Positions 1-8,629 of a DNA stretch of 64,000 nucleotides are shown piece by piece. Each line of letters opens with the position of its first letter. Position 1 is the stretch's first letter. The stretch is from assembly GCA_910586045.1 (NCBI GenBank), contig CAJUIH010000003.1:1-64000 (forward strand), written 5' to 3'. The position numbers and the translations under genes are program-made. The notes beneath the pieces were generated by a model that saw only the letters and a program-made list of their open reading frames with translations, was not told the origin of the DNA and searched no databases. This DNA comes from an uncultured Eubacterium sp. (GTDB lineage: Bacteria; Bacillota; Clostridia; Lachnospirales; Lachnospiraceae).

Positions 1-95
1 GCATTCTGGAGGGCCGCCAGAATGCCGGGCAAACCGTCTCTCCCAGCGTCTGATTAGAAAAAAGTAACACTCGGCCTAAAATGTTACGACACATG
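1..95. repeat. Partial copy of the large palindromic repeat family (copy C)
   Basis: This is the right end of an element that begins before the window. It carries GGAGGGCCGCC, GCCGGGCAAACCG, CTCTCCCAGCGTC and an AAAGTAAC block in the same order as the left half of the 52.3 kb element read in reverse complement. The left arm and core lie outside the window. It sits just downstream of the DUF4349 lipoprotein gene, fitting the habit of this family to lie at 3' ends of genes. Confidence 0.7.
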
Positions 96-114
96 AAATG
101 CAACACCGTCCGAT

Positions 115-1233
115 TTAATGGTGTTCTGTTTCGTCGGTAGGTTTCGTCTCCTCCTGTGTTTGCGGATCTGCTTCCTGTTTTGTTTTCTGGCTCTGATAAA
201 TGCTCTGGTATCCGCTGGACGTCGACGGGTTTTCCGCAAGCCGGCGTTTTTTCCGCTTATTCCATTTCCGGAGCAGCAGGAGCGCAGCGATTATGGCGAA
301 AGCAGCCGGAAGTAAAATCGGCAGCGATCCTATCAGCCAGATTGCCAGTGCCCGAAGCCATTGGCCGACTGCATACAGGTTGTCGGAAAACTTATTTTTT
401 ACTTCTTCCAGAAATCCCGCCTTGGCCGGGGTTACGGTTGTTGCGCGTTCTACTTCGCAGACAGTCAGGTTTAAGGTAGAGTAATTTACCCGGTTATCAT
501 ACATGCGCAATTGGGATTCATAGGATTCGATTTCGTAGCGGACTTGTGTAAGCTGGCTTTGCAGGGCAATGATATCCTTTAGCTTATCCGCCTTTTCAAT
601 CAGTTCCAGCAAGGTGTTCTGTTCCGTACGCAGTGCTTTGACATGGCTTTGCATATCCACGTACTGCAAGGTAACGTTTTCCACGCTGCTTTTGCTGTAT
701 GTGACATTGGATTTGGACTGGATCATGGACAGCATTGCGTCCATCTCTCCAGCGGGGATCCGCAGGGTAATATCCGCATAACGGTTGCTCCTGTCCGAAG
801 TGCCGCCGTTCGTTTCCGAGCTTTCTATGTAACCGTTTAGCTGCTTTGTTTGTTCCGTAATCTGTTTCATAAAAGCTTCATATTCTTTCGTTTCCGTTGT
901 GTAATGATAGGTATGGATCAGTTTTTCGTTTGTGTGATCTGTCAGGCTGGCTGTATTTTTCGAAGTTTGTATTTCGGAGTCCGTTGCTTTTGCGTCTTCC
1001 GTCCCGTTTTCATCAGACACGGATGATGTGGTGGAAGAGAGTTCTTCACCATGATTGATAGAAAACAGGTTGGGATCCGCGGCAAGCGCTTCCTGTTCTG
1101 CGGTATCGTCGTAGGCTATTTCAGTTTGCGAAGCGGAGCCGGATTTATCCGCATTACCGGATCCGCAGCCGCTTACAGCAACTCCCGTACTGAAAAGAAA
1201 GGTACATACGTAAAGTAACAATTTTTTTTTCAT
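115..1233 (-). CDS. DUF4349-family lipoprotein
   Basis: Predicted 372-residue surface lipoprotein of unknown function. The ATG at 1233 is chosen because AAAGGAGGA lies 8-10 bases upstream; the longer reading from 1323 has no comparable site. Residues 1-23 form a lipoprotein signal ending in VSGC, with Cys23 as the lipidated residue. An acidic Ser/Thr-rich linker follows. The DUF4349 region contains a dimer-like coiled coil (residues about 190-250, with repeated Q, E and L). One transmembrane helix lies near residue 305, and the C-terminal tail is charged and low in complexity. The N-terminal lipid plus a C-terminal membrane helix would tether both ends to the membrane. Family assignment is by overall pattern; the role is unknown. 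Confidence 0.8.
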   Translation of the reverse strand: MKKKLLLYVCTFLFSTGVAVSGCGSGNADKSGSASQTEIAYDDTAEQEALAADPNLFSINHGEELSSTTSSVSDENGTEDAKATDSEIQTSKNTASLTDHTNEKLIHTYHYTTETKEYEAFMKQITEQTKQLNGYIESSETNGGTSDRSNRYADITLRIPAGEMDAMLSMIQSKSNVTYSKSSVENVTLQYVDMQSHVKALRTEQNTLLELIEKADKLKDIIALQSQLTQVRYEIESYESQLRMYDNRVNYSTLNLTVCEVERATTVTPAKAGFLEEVKNKFSDNLYAVGQWLRALAIWLIGSLPILLPAAFAIIAALLLLRKWNKRKKRRLAENPSTSSGYQSIYQSQKTKQEADPQTQEETKPTDETEHH

Positions 1234-1375
1234 AGGCTGATTCCTCCTTTTTATCTGCATAGCTGTTTTTGGAATTGCATAGACGTTTTTGGAATAAAGG
1301 CTGGATGATATCCAGTTAATCATATAGACGCAAAAGCATTTGCATGCGTTGCATTAGAAGTGGGATGTTTGTAAC

Positions 1376-2482
1376 TTAATTTTGCATGAACTGCCCGGCA
1401 CCGCAAATAACCTGGGCCGAGATCTCACCCGCCGTCCCGGAAAGCCCGTGCGCATCTGTATATACCCGCAGTTTTTTCCGAAAAGCTTCTGCATCCGCCG
1501 CAAGGTCCGGCTCTTCACCGCACAGCCGTTCTACAAACTGGTTGAGCTGGCGTAGTTGCTTTAAAAGTTCCGCAAAAGGCATTCCCTGCTCCAGAATAGG
1601 CAGTTCACCACGGCTTTGTTCGTATTCGCAGGTGGCAATAACCTGCATACATAGTTTCAGTTCTCCTCTGATATCGGAAGCTTCCATTAATAGGTCCGGC
1701 CGGGTATCCAGCGCATCCAGGAGATATTTTTTTGCGCCGGGGATATCCTTTTTGGCAAAATAGGCAGATAATTGCAGCTTGATCTCTTCGGTTTCCGATT
1801 TTTCCGCACTCATTCCGACACAGCTTTCATAAACATGGAGGTTGTTTTTTACAATCCATACGGTCAGCAGAAACTCAGACAGGAATCCGTAGACCCGTTT
1901 GCGGTAATTGTCGTATCCGGTCGGGTCTGTCCGTTTCTGTACTTCAAATAAAATGTCAAACAGCCAGGCGCAGTATTTGTCGTACAGCGGTTTGCGGCAG
2001 ATCATCATATTTGCAAAGTAGGTTTCCCTTTCGTGTACCATTTTATGAAACAGCGGCGCGTAATCGGGATATTTTTCTTCGACGACCCGCGCTGTTTCCA
2101 GCAGGTCTTTTTCATCATGCGTAGCAGAGAAACCGTCGTAATATGGCATGCGCAGTACCAGTTTTTTTGTAACGACCATGTCATAAGACAAAAGCAGGCG
2201 TTCAATATCTGCCTTTGTATAAAGATGGCCGTCTTCTGCGATAAAATATCTCCGGTAATGACAGATGCCGACCGCGTCGGTATCCCGGTAATTTTTCCAC
2301 AGCCAGTATACGCCGGTCAGTTCACTGTAATAGGCATTTAGGGCGGAAATGCTGTCGCCTGTATGGTCCGCGGCATAACCAAGCGGCTCGTGGCATGCGC
2401 GGCCGACCTGCAGCGGAACGTACATGGGATCCTGCGGCGGGACAAAGGCTTTGTGTGTCATTGCGAAAATCTGCACTTTCAT
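1376..2482 (-). CDS. DUF4422 glycosyltransferase-like protein
   Basis: Predicted 368-residue cytoplasmic protein. The first 200 residues match the DUF4422 pattern seen in capsule and exopolysaccharide loci: an MKVQIFAMTHK start, VPLQVGRA, GDSISALNAYYSELTGVYWL and VGICHYRRYF. The family is regarded as glycosyltransferase-like, but no acceptor can be inferred. The C-terminal 150 residues are helical and unassigned. The ATG at 2482 is used because GGAAGGA lies six bases before it; an in-frame TTG at 2497 would overlap that site. It stands alone, without other polysaccharide genes, and follows map on the minus strand across 68 bases that hold a fragment of a dispersed palindromic repeat. Confidence 0.78.
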   Translation of the reverse strand: MKVQIFAMTHKAFVPPQDPMYVPLQVGRACHEPLGYAADHTGDSISALNAYYSELTGVYWLWKNYRDTDAVGICHYRRYFIAEDGHLYTKADIERLLLSYDMVVTKKLVLRMPYYDGFSATHDEKDLLETARVVEEKYPDYAPLFHKMVHERETYFANMMICRKPLYDKYCAWLFDILFEVQKRTDPTGYDNYRKRVYGFLSEFLLTVWIVKNNLHVYESCVGMSAEKSETEEIKLQLSAYFAKKDIPGAKKYLLDALDTRPDLLMEASDIRGELKLCMQVIATCEYEQSRGELPILEQGMPFAELLKQLRQLNQFVERLCGEEPDLAADAEAFRKKLRVYTDAHGLSGTAGEISAQVICGAGQFMQN

Positions 2483-2527
2483 AGGGGTTCCTTCCAAATA
2501 TCAGTCTGTTTTTGTTCAAAAATATAT

Positions 2528-2553
2528 CGGCAAGTTATTTCGGGAGTTCCTTA
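2528..2553. repeat. Single arm of the AAGTTATTTCGGGA palindrome family (E1)
   Basis: CGGCAAGTTATTTCGGGA followed by GTTCCTTA matches the right arm of the perfect palindrome at 11.24-11.31 kb, except for a missing CA. No left arm is visible. Its last bases overlap the stop codon of map at 2551-2553. Confidence 0.65.
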
Positions 2554-3426
2554 GTAGGAAAGTATTTCCGCGCCGTCTTCGGTTACCAGTACCATGATTT
2601 CCCATTGGGCGGATGGTTTTCCGTCTTCTGTATAGACCGTCCAGTCGTTGACTTCATCGACATAGATTTCTACTTTCCCCATATTGATCATTGGTTCAAT
2701 GGTAAAAATCATGCCCGGCACCATCAGCATTTCTTCGCCGCGTTTGCTGTTGTAGCTGACCCATGGATCTTCATGAAATGCCAGGCCGACACCATGTCCG
2801 CCGATTTCCCTGACGACGGTGTAGCCGTTTGCAAACGCGTGGTCATGCACAGCCTGTCCCATATCGCCTAAATATCCCCATGGCCGCACCGCTTCAAAGC
2901 CGACCTGTACGCACTCTTTGGCTACTTCCACCAGACGTTTTTTCTCCGGGCTTACTTCCCCGATACAGTACATGCGGGAAGAATCCGAATAGTAGCCGTT
3001 TAGGATGGTAGAAGCGTCTACGTTTACAATGTCTCCCTCTTTTAAAATCACGTCTTTGGAAGGGATGCCGTGGCATACCTGGTGATTTACAGAGGTACAT
3101 ACGCTCTTTGGATAGCCCTCGTAATGCAACGGTGCCGGAATGCCGCCCATGCGGGTAGTCAGGTCGTAGACCATCTGGTCGATTTCTTCCGTACTCATAC
3201 CTGCATGAATCTGTTCCCCGATATGGTCCAGCACGGCGATATTAATTTTGGCACTCTGACGTATTCCCGCGATTTGGTCTGCGTTTTTGATCATTTCCCG
3301 TTCCGGGACCGGATGGCCCTGCTGTGCGATCCGTGCGATTTTCTCGTCGAATGCCTGATGGCACTGTTTATATTTTCGGTTGCTGCCGCACCAGCATTTA
3401 TCGTTTCTGCCTAATTTGGTCTGCAT
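2551..3426 (-). CDS. map: Type I methionine aminopeptidase with N-terminal SEC-C zinc motif
   Basis: Removes the initiator methionine from nascent proteins in the cytosol. The 291-residue protein begins with a SEC-C-like module (LGRNDKCWCGSNRKYKQCH, residues 5-23), a zinc-binding extension found in a subset of Firmicutes MetAPs and thought to aid ribosome association. The catalytic domain shows the five expected metal ligands: Asp137 (NVDAS), Asp148 (YYSDSS), His211 (GHGVG), Glu244 (TIEP) and Glu276 (WEIMV). The N-terminal part precedes HVICH-like VNHQVCHG near residue 113. The stop codon lies within the end of a dispersed repeat arm. The gene is separated from the secretion and ribosomal genes that often accompany map. 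Confidence 0.95.
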   Translation of the reverse strand: MQTKLGRNDKCWCGSNRKYKQCHQAFDEKIARIAQQGHPVPEREMIKNADQIAGIRQSAKINIAVLDHIGEQIHAGMSTEEIDQMVYDLTTRMGGIPAPLHYEGYPKSVCTSVNHQVCHGIPSKDVILKEGDIVNVDASTILNGYYSDSSRMYCIGEVSPEKKRLVEVAKECVQVGFEAVRPWGYLGDMGQAVHDHAFANGYTVVREIGGHGVGLAFHEDPWVSYNSKRGEEMLMVPGMIFTIEPMINMGKVEIYVDEVNDWTVYTEDGKPSAQWEIMVLVTEDGAEILSY

Positions 3427-3477
3427 GTTTTCATCCCCATCTTCCGTCTGCTTATTTCAGTCATTTTGCCGTAAAAC

Positions 3478-3515
3478 GCCGCTACGGAAAATAAGGATCT
3501 CTCTTCCATAGCGGC
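3478..3515 (-). terminator. Hairpin between the NlpC/P60 gene and map
   Basis: GCCGCTA-C-GGAA pairs with TTCC-A-TAGCGGC around a short loop. On the minus strand it is followed by only GTTTTA, so termination is probably partial. It lies 75 bases after the NlpC/P60 stop. Confidence 0.5.
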
Positions 3516-3590
3516 GCCTGGTCATAGGTACATCATATGTAGATGATTCTACGATTTCTTATCTATTAGTCTAGTTCTACTAGTCTGCAA

Positions 3591-5027
3591 TTAGTTTATA
3601 ATTCTGCGAACGGCTACAATCGTCCGGTAGGTTGCATTCTGTGTCGTAATACCGGAACGTGAACTCTGCGCGCCTAAAATCATACCGCCCCCAATATACA
3701 GTGCGACATGTCCACCATAACAAATCAAATCTCCCGGCTGAGCTTCGCTGTAGCTGACGCCTCTGCCGCAATTTGCCTGTGCATAAGAACTATGCGGTAA
3801 TGAATAACCAAAATGCGCATAAACGCTCATTGTAAATCCGGAACAATCAGCGCCGTTTGTCAGGCTGGTACCGCCCCATACGTACGGGCCGCCGATAAAC
3901 TGGCTTGCGTAATTGACAACGTCAGAACCTGTGATGCCGGAAGAATTGGCTGCAGGCGTTGACGGCTGGCTGTTTGCCGGCGGGTTGCTGGAACTGGATT
4001 GTCCGCTGTTGTTCGCTGCCGGGGCACTGTTTGCTGGATTGGACGGACTGTTGTTTGCTGCCGGCGTGTTGTTCGCCGTATTGGACTGGCTGTTATTCGC
4101 TGGTGTGCTGTTTCCTGTATTGGACTGGCTGTTGTTCGCTGCCGGGGCGTTGTTTGCCGCAGCGTTATTGTTTGCGGCTGCTTCCTGCTGGCGCTGTGCC
4201 GCTGCTGCTGCGGCTTCCTGTGCCGCGCGTTCAGCCGCTGCTGCAGCTTCAGCCGCCTGCCGTTCTTTTTCTTCTTCGTCCTGTATAATCTGGTTCTGGC
4301 GCTGGATCGTATCTTTATAGGCTGCCGCCAGTACTTTCGCCTGGGATAACTGGGAATCAAAGTCGTCCATGGTCGCTTCTTTTGCGGAAACCATCTGTTT
4401 TAAGTTTGCTTCCTGCTCCTTATAGCTGTTCTGCATTTCTTCCATTTCAGACTGCTCATTTTCAAGCCGGCCTTTCAAGTCAATAACTTCCTGCTTTGTT
4501 TCTTTATATAGCTGGAGCTGGTCCCTGTCATAATCATATACCGCGTTGCAGTAGTTTACTTTATTTAAAAAGTCCGACATGCTGGTAGCACCGATCAACG
4601 CTTCTATAATGGAATTGTCGCCGCGCTCATACATATAGCGGATTCGTTTTTTCATTCGTTCATACTGGTCTGCTTCTTCCTGCTTTGCCACCTTCAGGTC
4701 TTCGTTTGCCTGTTTGATCTCCTGCTCTTTCTGATCCAGGTCATCGGATAAAATATCCATATTTAACAACAGGTCAACAAGCTCCGCATCGAGGGAATTG
4801 ATTTCCTGGCGCAACTGCGCCTGTTTGGAAGCAATGCTGTTGATCTCGTTATTTACGGAGTTCAGATTGCTTTCCGCCGCCTGTTTCGCATCCTGCGCCT
4901 GTGATTTGCGGCTTGCAAAAGCCGGCTGCAGGGAAGAGGTGCCTACCGCTGCTACAAGGAAGAGGGAGGCAAGTTTCATGGAAGTATTTTTGATCAATAG
5001 TTTATGTAGGATTGTATGTGTTTTCAA
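3591..5027 (-). CDS. Secreted NlpC/P60 peptidoglycan hydrolase with coiled-coil N-terminus (PcsB/CwlO type)
   Basis: Exported cell-wall endopeptidase of 478 residues, expected to cleave stem peptides of peptidoglycan. A TTG start with AAAGGAG eight bases upstream is followed by a signal peptide ending near ASR. Residues 40-260 form a long coiled coil of the kind that holds PcsB/CwlO enzymes inactive until FtsEX signals. An Ala/Glu run and then a low-complexity linker of repeated AANNSQSNT-like units (about 265-355) precede the C-terminal NlpC/P60 domain. Catalytic residues are Cys395 (ADCSGF) and His440 (GGHVALY). The Asn/Ala/Pro/Ser linker is made of near-identical short repeats and is likely to vary in length between strains. 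No ftsEX genes are adjacent. Confidence 0.9.
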   Translation of the reverse strand: MKTHTILHKLLIKNTSMKLASLFLVAAVGTSSLQPAFASRKSQAQDAKQAAESNLNSVNNEINSIASKQAQLRQEINSLDAELVDLLLNMDILSDDLDQKEQEIKQANEDLKVAKQEEADQYERMKKRIRYMYERGDNSIIEALIGATSMSDFLNKVNYCNAVYDYDRDQLQLYKETKQEVIDLKGRLENEQSEMEEMQNSYKEQEANLKQMVSAKEATMDDFDSQLSQAKVLAAAYKDTIQRQNQIIQDEEEKERQAAEAAAAAERAAQEAAAAAAQRQQEAAANNNAAANNAPAANNSQSNTGNSTPANNSQSNTANNTPAANNSPSNPANSAPAANNSGQSSSSNPPANSQPSTPAANSSGITGSDVVNYASQFIGGPYVWGGTSLTNGADCSGFTMSVYAHFGYSLPHSSYAQANCGRGVSYSEAQPGDLICYGGHVALYIGGGMILGAQSSRSGITTQNATYRTIVAVRRIIN

Positions 5028-5071
5028 AATAAGCTCCTTTGTGTTTTACATTTATTTTCTGCATCCTCGAT

Positions 5072-5100
5072 AGTATAGCATGAGTATCGTTTAATTTCAA
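5072..5100 (-). promoter_or_regulatory. Sigma-A-type promoter for the NlpC/P60 gene
   Basis: On the minus strand TTGAAA, 17 bases, then TATACT with an extended TGC just before it. It lies about 45 bases upstream of the TTG start. Confidence 0.7.
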
Positions 5101-5158
5101 CTGGACAATTGCCCATATTTGAAAAATAAATGTGAATTTTTTTTGAACTTTTATCCAA

Positions 5159-6727
5159 TTATGGATTGGCCGGTACGCTCATTTGTTTGACGATCAGCAG
5201 TTTATCGCCCCGGCTGACATGTTCGCCGGATAACTGATTCATTGCGATGACGTCGGAAACGGTCGTATGGTGTTCTTTGGCAATATCCCAGAGGCGGTCT
5301 CCGGTTTTTACGATATAGCCGGCGATGCCGGGCTGCTTTTCATATTGCTCCAGGTCGACCGGGTGCCTGGTGATACCGCTGATGAGGGAAGTGTTTTGGC
5401 TGCGGAATACAATTGCGTCCAGGCTGATGACCGCTTTGACGTCTGCCTGGCTGTTGTCGGCAAGGATCACGGTGAGCTGGTCAATGCCGGCGGATAATTC
5501 AAATGGATCTTCTGGCCGAATGCCCTCTGCTTCAATCTGCCGGCTGAATGGAATGACGCCTTCCGCGATACCGATGGGCATATCGTCACTGGCGGTAATG
5601 TATAGCATGCGTACTTTTAAGATGCCCTCCGCTTCGATGCCGTCCGCAACGATGCGGCTGTCCTCGATAAATACGTCGCCGACGCTGGCGCAAAGCTGCA
5701 AAATTTCCGCGGGCTGGTTTTCTAACGGAAGCTGGTCCGCGGTTTTGAACTTGGAATCGTTTTTTACAAGCAGACACTGGAGATTTACTGGTTCGCGTTC
5801 CAGTACCAGTTCATCTTGCAGGGAGTAGGCGTCTTCCAAAACCTGGAGTTCTTCTTCCCGCCATACCCGCAGGTAAAAATCAAGCGTTCCCTCCAGCATC
5901 AGGACGCGGTTTTCCCCGTCCTCGTCCGCGGTCGGCGTGACTTCAAGCTGAACCTGCAGCGGCACGAGTTTAAAGAGGGTGTCAGGCTCGCACACACTGC
6001 ATTCGATGCGTTCATGCAGCGCCACGGTCGTTTCCATGCATTGTACCTGTTTTTCATCTTCTTCGCCTTTGTACAGGATATTTACGAGCAGTTCCCCGGT
6101 AAGTTCGATCTCACCCGTGCGGACCCGGCTGTCCAGACCGCGGAGCTGCACGCTCTGCCAGAGCAGTTTGTGGATGTTCGGACGGTTTGACGGCAGCAGG
6201 ATTTCACTGTGGATACGGCAGATATCTTTTTTCTGCGTTAGTAGCTGCAGCATCTTCTGCTGCTGGAACAATGTCTGGACAGAAGTGTCTTCCATGCCGG
6301 TTGGGAGTTCCACCTGCTGTTCCATATGGTCGATTGCCAGCAGGTCAATCAGTGCGCGGATATTTAGTTTGCGGGAGTTAATCATGCTAAGCGCCAGGTC
6401 TTCCATACTGCAGTGCATGATTAGCTGGTCCGTTTCCTGTATGCCCTCCATATGTATGGTTTCTGTAAACGGGACTTCGCCCTGCAGGCTGCAGATGGCG
6501 CCGGATTCCGTGCATTTGTACAATGCCTGGAACAGCAGCAAGCCGTTTACGACGGCCTGGTCTGGTTCTACGCGTGTCTCCTGGATGCGTACGGTACCTT
6601 TGCGGTCGATCAGCTTTATCATATCCGGTTCATAGTCCGGCAGGTTAAAATCATTTTCTACAGTAAGCTGGATCGATGCCCGTCCCCGCTCCTGGTTCGT
6701 CTGCAATAACTTTTTTATAAAATCCAA
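5159..6727 (-). CDS. sipL: SipL-like spore coat morphogenetic protein (DUF3794 repeats plus LysM)
   Basis: A 522-residue protein built like clostridial SipL, which binds SpoIVA through its LysM domain and drives coat assembly around the forespore. DUF3794-type repeats fill most of the chain (IQLTVENDFNLPDYEPDM near residue 20, and similar VNILYKG and VRMLYIT strands later). The C-terminal LysM runs from about 468 to 513 (YIVKTGDRLWDIAKEH, then NQLSGEHVSRGDKLLIV). A TTG start is used, with GGAGG eight bases upstream. That Shine-Dalgarno site is buried in the 3' arm of a 15-bp hairpin that ends the veg transcript. This supports sporulation in the organism. Confidence 0.88.
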   Translation of the reverse strand: MDFIKKLLQTNQERGRASIQLTVENDFNLPDYEPDMIKLIDRKGTVRIQETRVEPDQAVVNGLLLFQALYKCTESGAICSLQGEVPFTETIHMEGIQETDQLIMHCSMEDLALSMINSRKLNIRALIDLLAIDHMEQQVELPTGMEDTSVQTLFQQQKMLQLLTQKKDICRIHSEILLPSNRPNIHKLLWQSVQLRGLDSRVRTGEIELTGELLVNILYKGEEDEKQVQCMETTVALHERIECSVCEPDTLFKLVPLQVQLEVTPTADEDGENRVLMLEGTLDFYLRVWREEELQVLEDAYSLQDELVLEREPVNLQCLLVKNDSKFKTADQLPLENQPAEILQLCASVGDVFIEDSRIVADGIEAEGILKVRMLYITASDDMPIGIAEGVIPFSRQIEAEGIRPEDPFELSAGIDQLTVILADNSQADVKAVISLDAIVFRSQNTSLISGITRHPVDLEQYEKQPGIAGYIVKTGDRLWDIAKEHHTTVSDVIAMNQLSGEHVSRGDKLLIVKQMSVPANP

Positions 6728-6730
6728 TAA

Positions 6731-6785
6731 AAAATCCTCCGATTCTGAATCGTTTTCTACATACTATTCCGAATCGGGGGATTTT
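6731..6785 (-). terminator. Hairpin downstream of veg that contains the sipL ribosome binding site
   Basis: On the minus strand AAAATCCCCCGATTC pairs with GAATCGGAGGATTTT (14 of 15 positions) and is followed by further T residues (TTTTTTATTGG). It has terminator form for veg, but its 3' arm includes the GGAGG used by sipL, so it may also mask translation of sipL. Confidence 0.7.
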
Positions 6786-6803
6786 ATGAATTTGATTTAT
6801 AAT

Positions 6804-7046
6804 CTAACATAATTTCATACGGATATCTCTGGTAATAATATCAGAATAACTGAAAGAAAGTAGCTGCGGAGGATTTTTTTCATCCTTGTCATCGACTAAA
6901 ACGGTAAATACACTTGGGTAAGCCCCCTGAATGACGCCGCTTTGAATGTCAACTTTATTTCTGCCCCTGTCAAGCTGGATCATTACTTTGCTCCCGCACT
7001 GCTGATGCACGGATGCACGCACTTTTTCTATATCTGTTCGCTGCAT
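6804..7046 (-). CDS. veg: Veg family protein
   Basis: An 80-residue small basic protein of the Veg family, widespread in Firmicutes; Bacillus Veg is highly expressed and linked to biofilm and spore outgrowth, with no settled biochemical role. The ATG at 7046 is preferred because GAGGAGGA lies ten bases upstream; longer in-frame readings lack this. The chain shows the family hallmarks: IEKVRASVHQQCGSKVMIQL, RGRNKVDIQSGVIQGAYPSVF, and FSYSDIITRDIRM at the end. The protein forms a small all-beta fold. It has its own strong promoter and is followed by sipL. Confidence 0.93.
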   Translation of the reverse strand: MQRTDIEKVRASVHQQCGSKVMIQLDRGRNKVDIQSGVIQGAYPSVFTVLVDDKDEKNPPQLLSFSYSDIITRDIRMKLC

Positions 7047-7157
7047 ATTGATCTTCCTCCTCTGCATGCAGTGAAATGCCAACTGGTGCATTTTCCTGCA
7101 TCTGCTATATTTTGCCATTGCCATCTTCGGACACATGATTATCCGAATACTAGATCT

Positions 7158-7186
7158 AGTATAGCACTCTGTTCGGTAAAAGTCAA
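7158..7186 (-). promoter_or_regulatory. Strong promoter of veg
   Basis: Minus-strand TTGACT, a 17-base spacer, then TATACT with extended TGC. This near-consensus match fits the well-known strength of veg promoters in Firmicutes. It leaves a 5' leader of roughly 100 bases before the ATG at 7046. Confidence 0.8.
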
Positions 7187-7193
7187 TGAGTTC

Positions 7194-7664
7194 CTACTCA
7201 AATACTATATTTTGTTTCATGGCTTTGGTTTTAACCACTATATATGGATAACTGGGCTTTTTTTGCGGGTTGGAACCGTTCTGCGGGCCGAGTAGTTCGG
7301 TATCAAAATATAGTGCGTTTTTTGTCAGATAACAGTTCCGGACCACGATGCTGTACCCGCCGGTTTCCTGTTCTCCATAACCGTGGACAATATATAATTC
7401 GCCCTCATTTTCAAAAGACAGCTTAAATTCGGCAGCCTTTTTTTGTTCAATGGTTTCCAGGAGCTTTTCGGGAATCTCATTTTCCTCTACAATGGCGTAT
7501 TGGACGTCCTTTAGCTTTTTAGGTGCCTGTTTTGACAAGGTGCAGGCAGACAAAAGGGCAAGCAAAAGGGCGGCAAGGACAGAGGAAAACAGGGTACGCT
7601 GCAGGCGTGTATATCCGGATTTGGTTTTAATGCGGGGATTTATAATCATGATAGTTTCACGCAA
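7194..7664 (-). CDS. PrcB-C-like lipoprotein
   Basis: A 156-residue exported protein. A signal sequence ends in LLSAC at about residue 41, a lipobox, so the mature protein is probably membrane-anchored. The rest (VQYAIVEENEIPEKL, FENEGELYIVHGYGEQETGGYSIVV, then YPYIVVKTK near the end) has the pattern of the PrcB C-terminal domain, named for a subunit of the PrtP protease complex of spirochaetes. Its job in Clostridia is not known. The start is uncertain: TTG at 7664 or ATG at 7649, neither with a strong Shine-Dalgarno. The veg promoter begins immediately after its stop. Confidence 0.72.
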   Translation of the reverse strand: MRETIMIINPRIKTKSGYTRLQRTLFSSVLAALLLALLSACTLSKQAPKKLKDVQYAIVEENEIPEKLLETIEQKKAAEFKLSFENEGELYIVHGYGEQETGGYSIVVRNCYLTKNALYFDTELLGPQNGSNPQKKPSYPYIVVKTKAMKQNIVFE

Positions 7665-7756
7665 AGAATTTTCTTAATGTCAGTTTATGCGGGAGGCTTA
7701 TCCGATATACACGCGGCTGCGGGTATTTGGTATTTTGCGGATTTGCAATTTTTTTA

Positions 7757-7785
7757 TTGCATATTATGGAATTATTTCATATAAT
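7757..7785 (+). promoter_or_regulatory. Promoter of plsC
   Basis: TTGCAT, 17 bases, TATAAT, about 40 bases before the plsC start. An A/T-rich TTGCAAT/ATTGCA inverted repeat overlaps the -35 box. Confidence 0.7.
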
Positions 7786-7823
7786 TGTGAAAGAATGAGC
7801 TGACAGAAAGGAACAAACGGGTC

Positions 7824-8564
7824 ATGATTCGCTTAATTTTCATTGTGCTGTTTCTGCTTTTGTTTTTTATCGTGGGTATTTTGATCGCGTGGATTGCATG
7901 GATCGTCGGACGTTTTGCGCCCGCGAAACAGGATCTGATCTGCCTTAGGGCGGTGCAGGCGGCTTTTCGGGTTGTCTTGTTTCTGGCCGGTGTAAAAGTG
8001 GAAGTATACGGAGAAGAAAACGTGCCGAAAGAGGAACCGGTGCTTTATGTGGGCAACCACCGCAGTTATTTTGATATTGTGATTACGTATGCGAGATGCC
8101 CGCGTCCGACGGGATATGTGGCAAAGGACAGCATGCTGAAAATACCGTTTTTAAGCGGATGGATGAAACGGCTGCACTGTCTGTTTTTAGACCGGAAAGA
8201 TTTAAAAGCCGGGATGAAAATGATCCTTACTGGAATAGAGCAAATTAAGGGCGGTATCTCGATGTGCATCTTCCCGGAAGGGACGCGCGTGCAATCACAG
8301 ACAGAGACAGATATGCTGCCGTTTAAGGAAGGGAGCCTGAAAATGGCGGAAAAGACCGGATGCGCGATTATTCCGATGGCACTCACGCATACGGCGGATA
8401 TTTTTGAAAACCATATCCCGTTTATACGGCGGACCAGGGTAGCTTTGATTTATGGGAAGCCGGTTTATCCAAAGCAATTGGATAAGGAACAGCGCAGGCA
8501 TATGGGCGCGTATACACAGGAACTGATTCGGGGTATGCTCGAAGAAGCGTTAAATCGGGAATAG
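7824..8564 (+). CDS. plsC: 1-acyl-sn-glycerol-3-phosphate acyltransferase
   Basis: Membrane enzyme of phospholipid synthesis that acylates lysophosphatidic acid to phosphatidic acid. The 246-residue protein begins with one long transmembrane segment (residues 3-30). The acyltransferase HX4D box is NHRSYFD (78-84), motif II surrounds FLDR (121-124), and motif III is FPEGTR (150-155). The ATG follows AAAGGAACAAACGGGTC. The gene stands alone and converges with murF across a bidirectional terminator. Confidence 0.93.
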   Translation: MIRLIFIVLFLLLFFIVGILIAWIAWIVGRFAPAKQDLICLRAVQAAFRVVLFLAGVKVEVYGEENVPKEEPVLYVGNHRSYFDIVITYARCPRPTGYVAKDSMLKIPFLSGWMKRLHCLFLDRKDLKAGMKMILTGIEQIKGGISMCIFPEGTRVQSQTETDMLPFKEGSLKMAEKTGCAIIPMALTHTADIFENHIPFIRRTRVALIYGKPVYPKQLDKEQRRHMGAYTQELIRGMLEEALNRE

Positions 8565-8580
8565 GGTATAGGAAAACAAC

Positions 8581-8617
8581 GGGGCTGGCGCATGAAGCAA
8601 AATACATGCGCCAGCCC
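8581..8617. terminator. Bidirectional terminator between plsC and murF
   Basis: GGGCTGGCGCATG pairs perfectly with CATGCGCCAGCCC around a ten-base loop, with CTCTTTGCGGTTTTT on the plus side. It lies between the two convergent genes. Confidence 0.8.
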
Positions 8618-8629
8618 TCTTTGCGGTTT

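Noticed and set aside
3860..4360. Long open frames in other phases of the NlpC/P60 gene
   Set aside because: They result from the low-complexity Ala/Asn/Ser linker being open in several frames.
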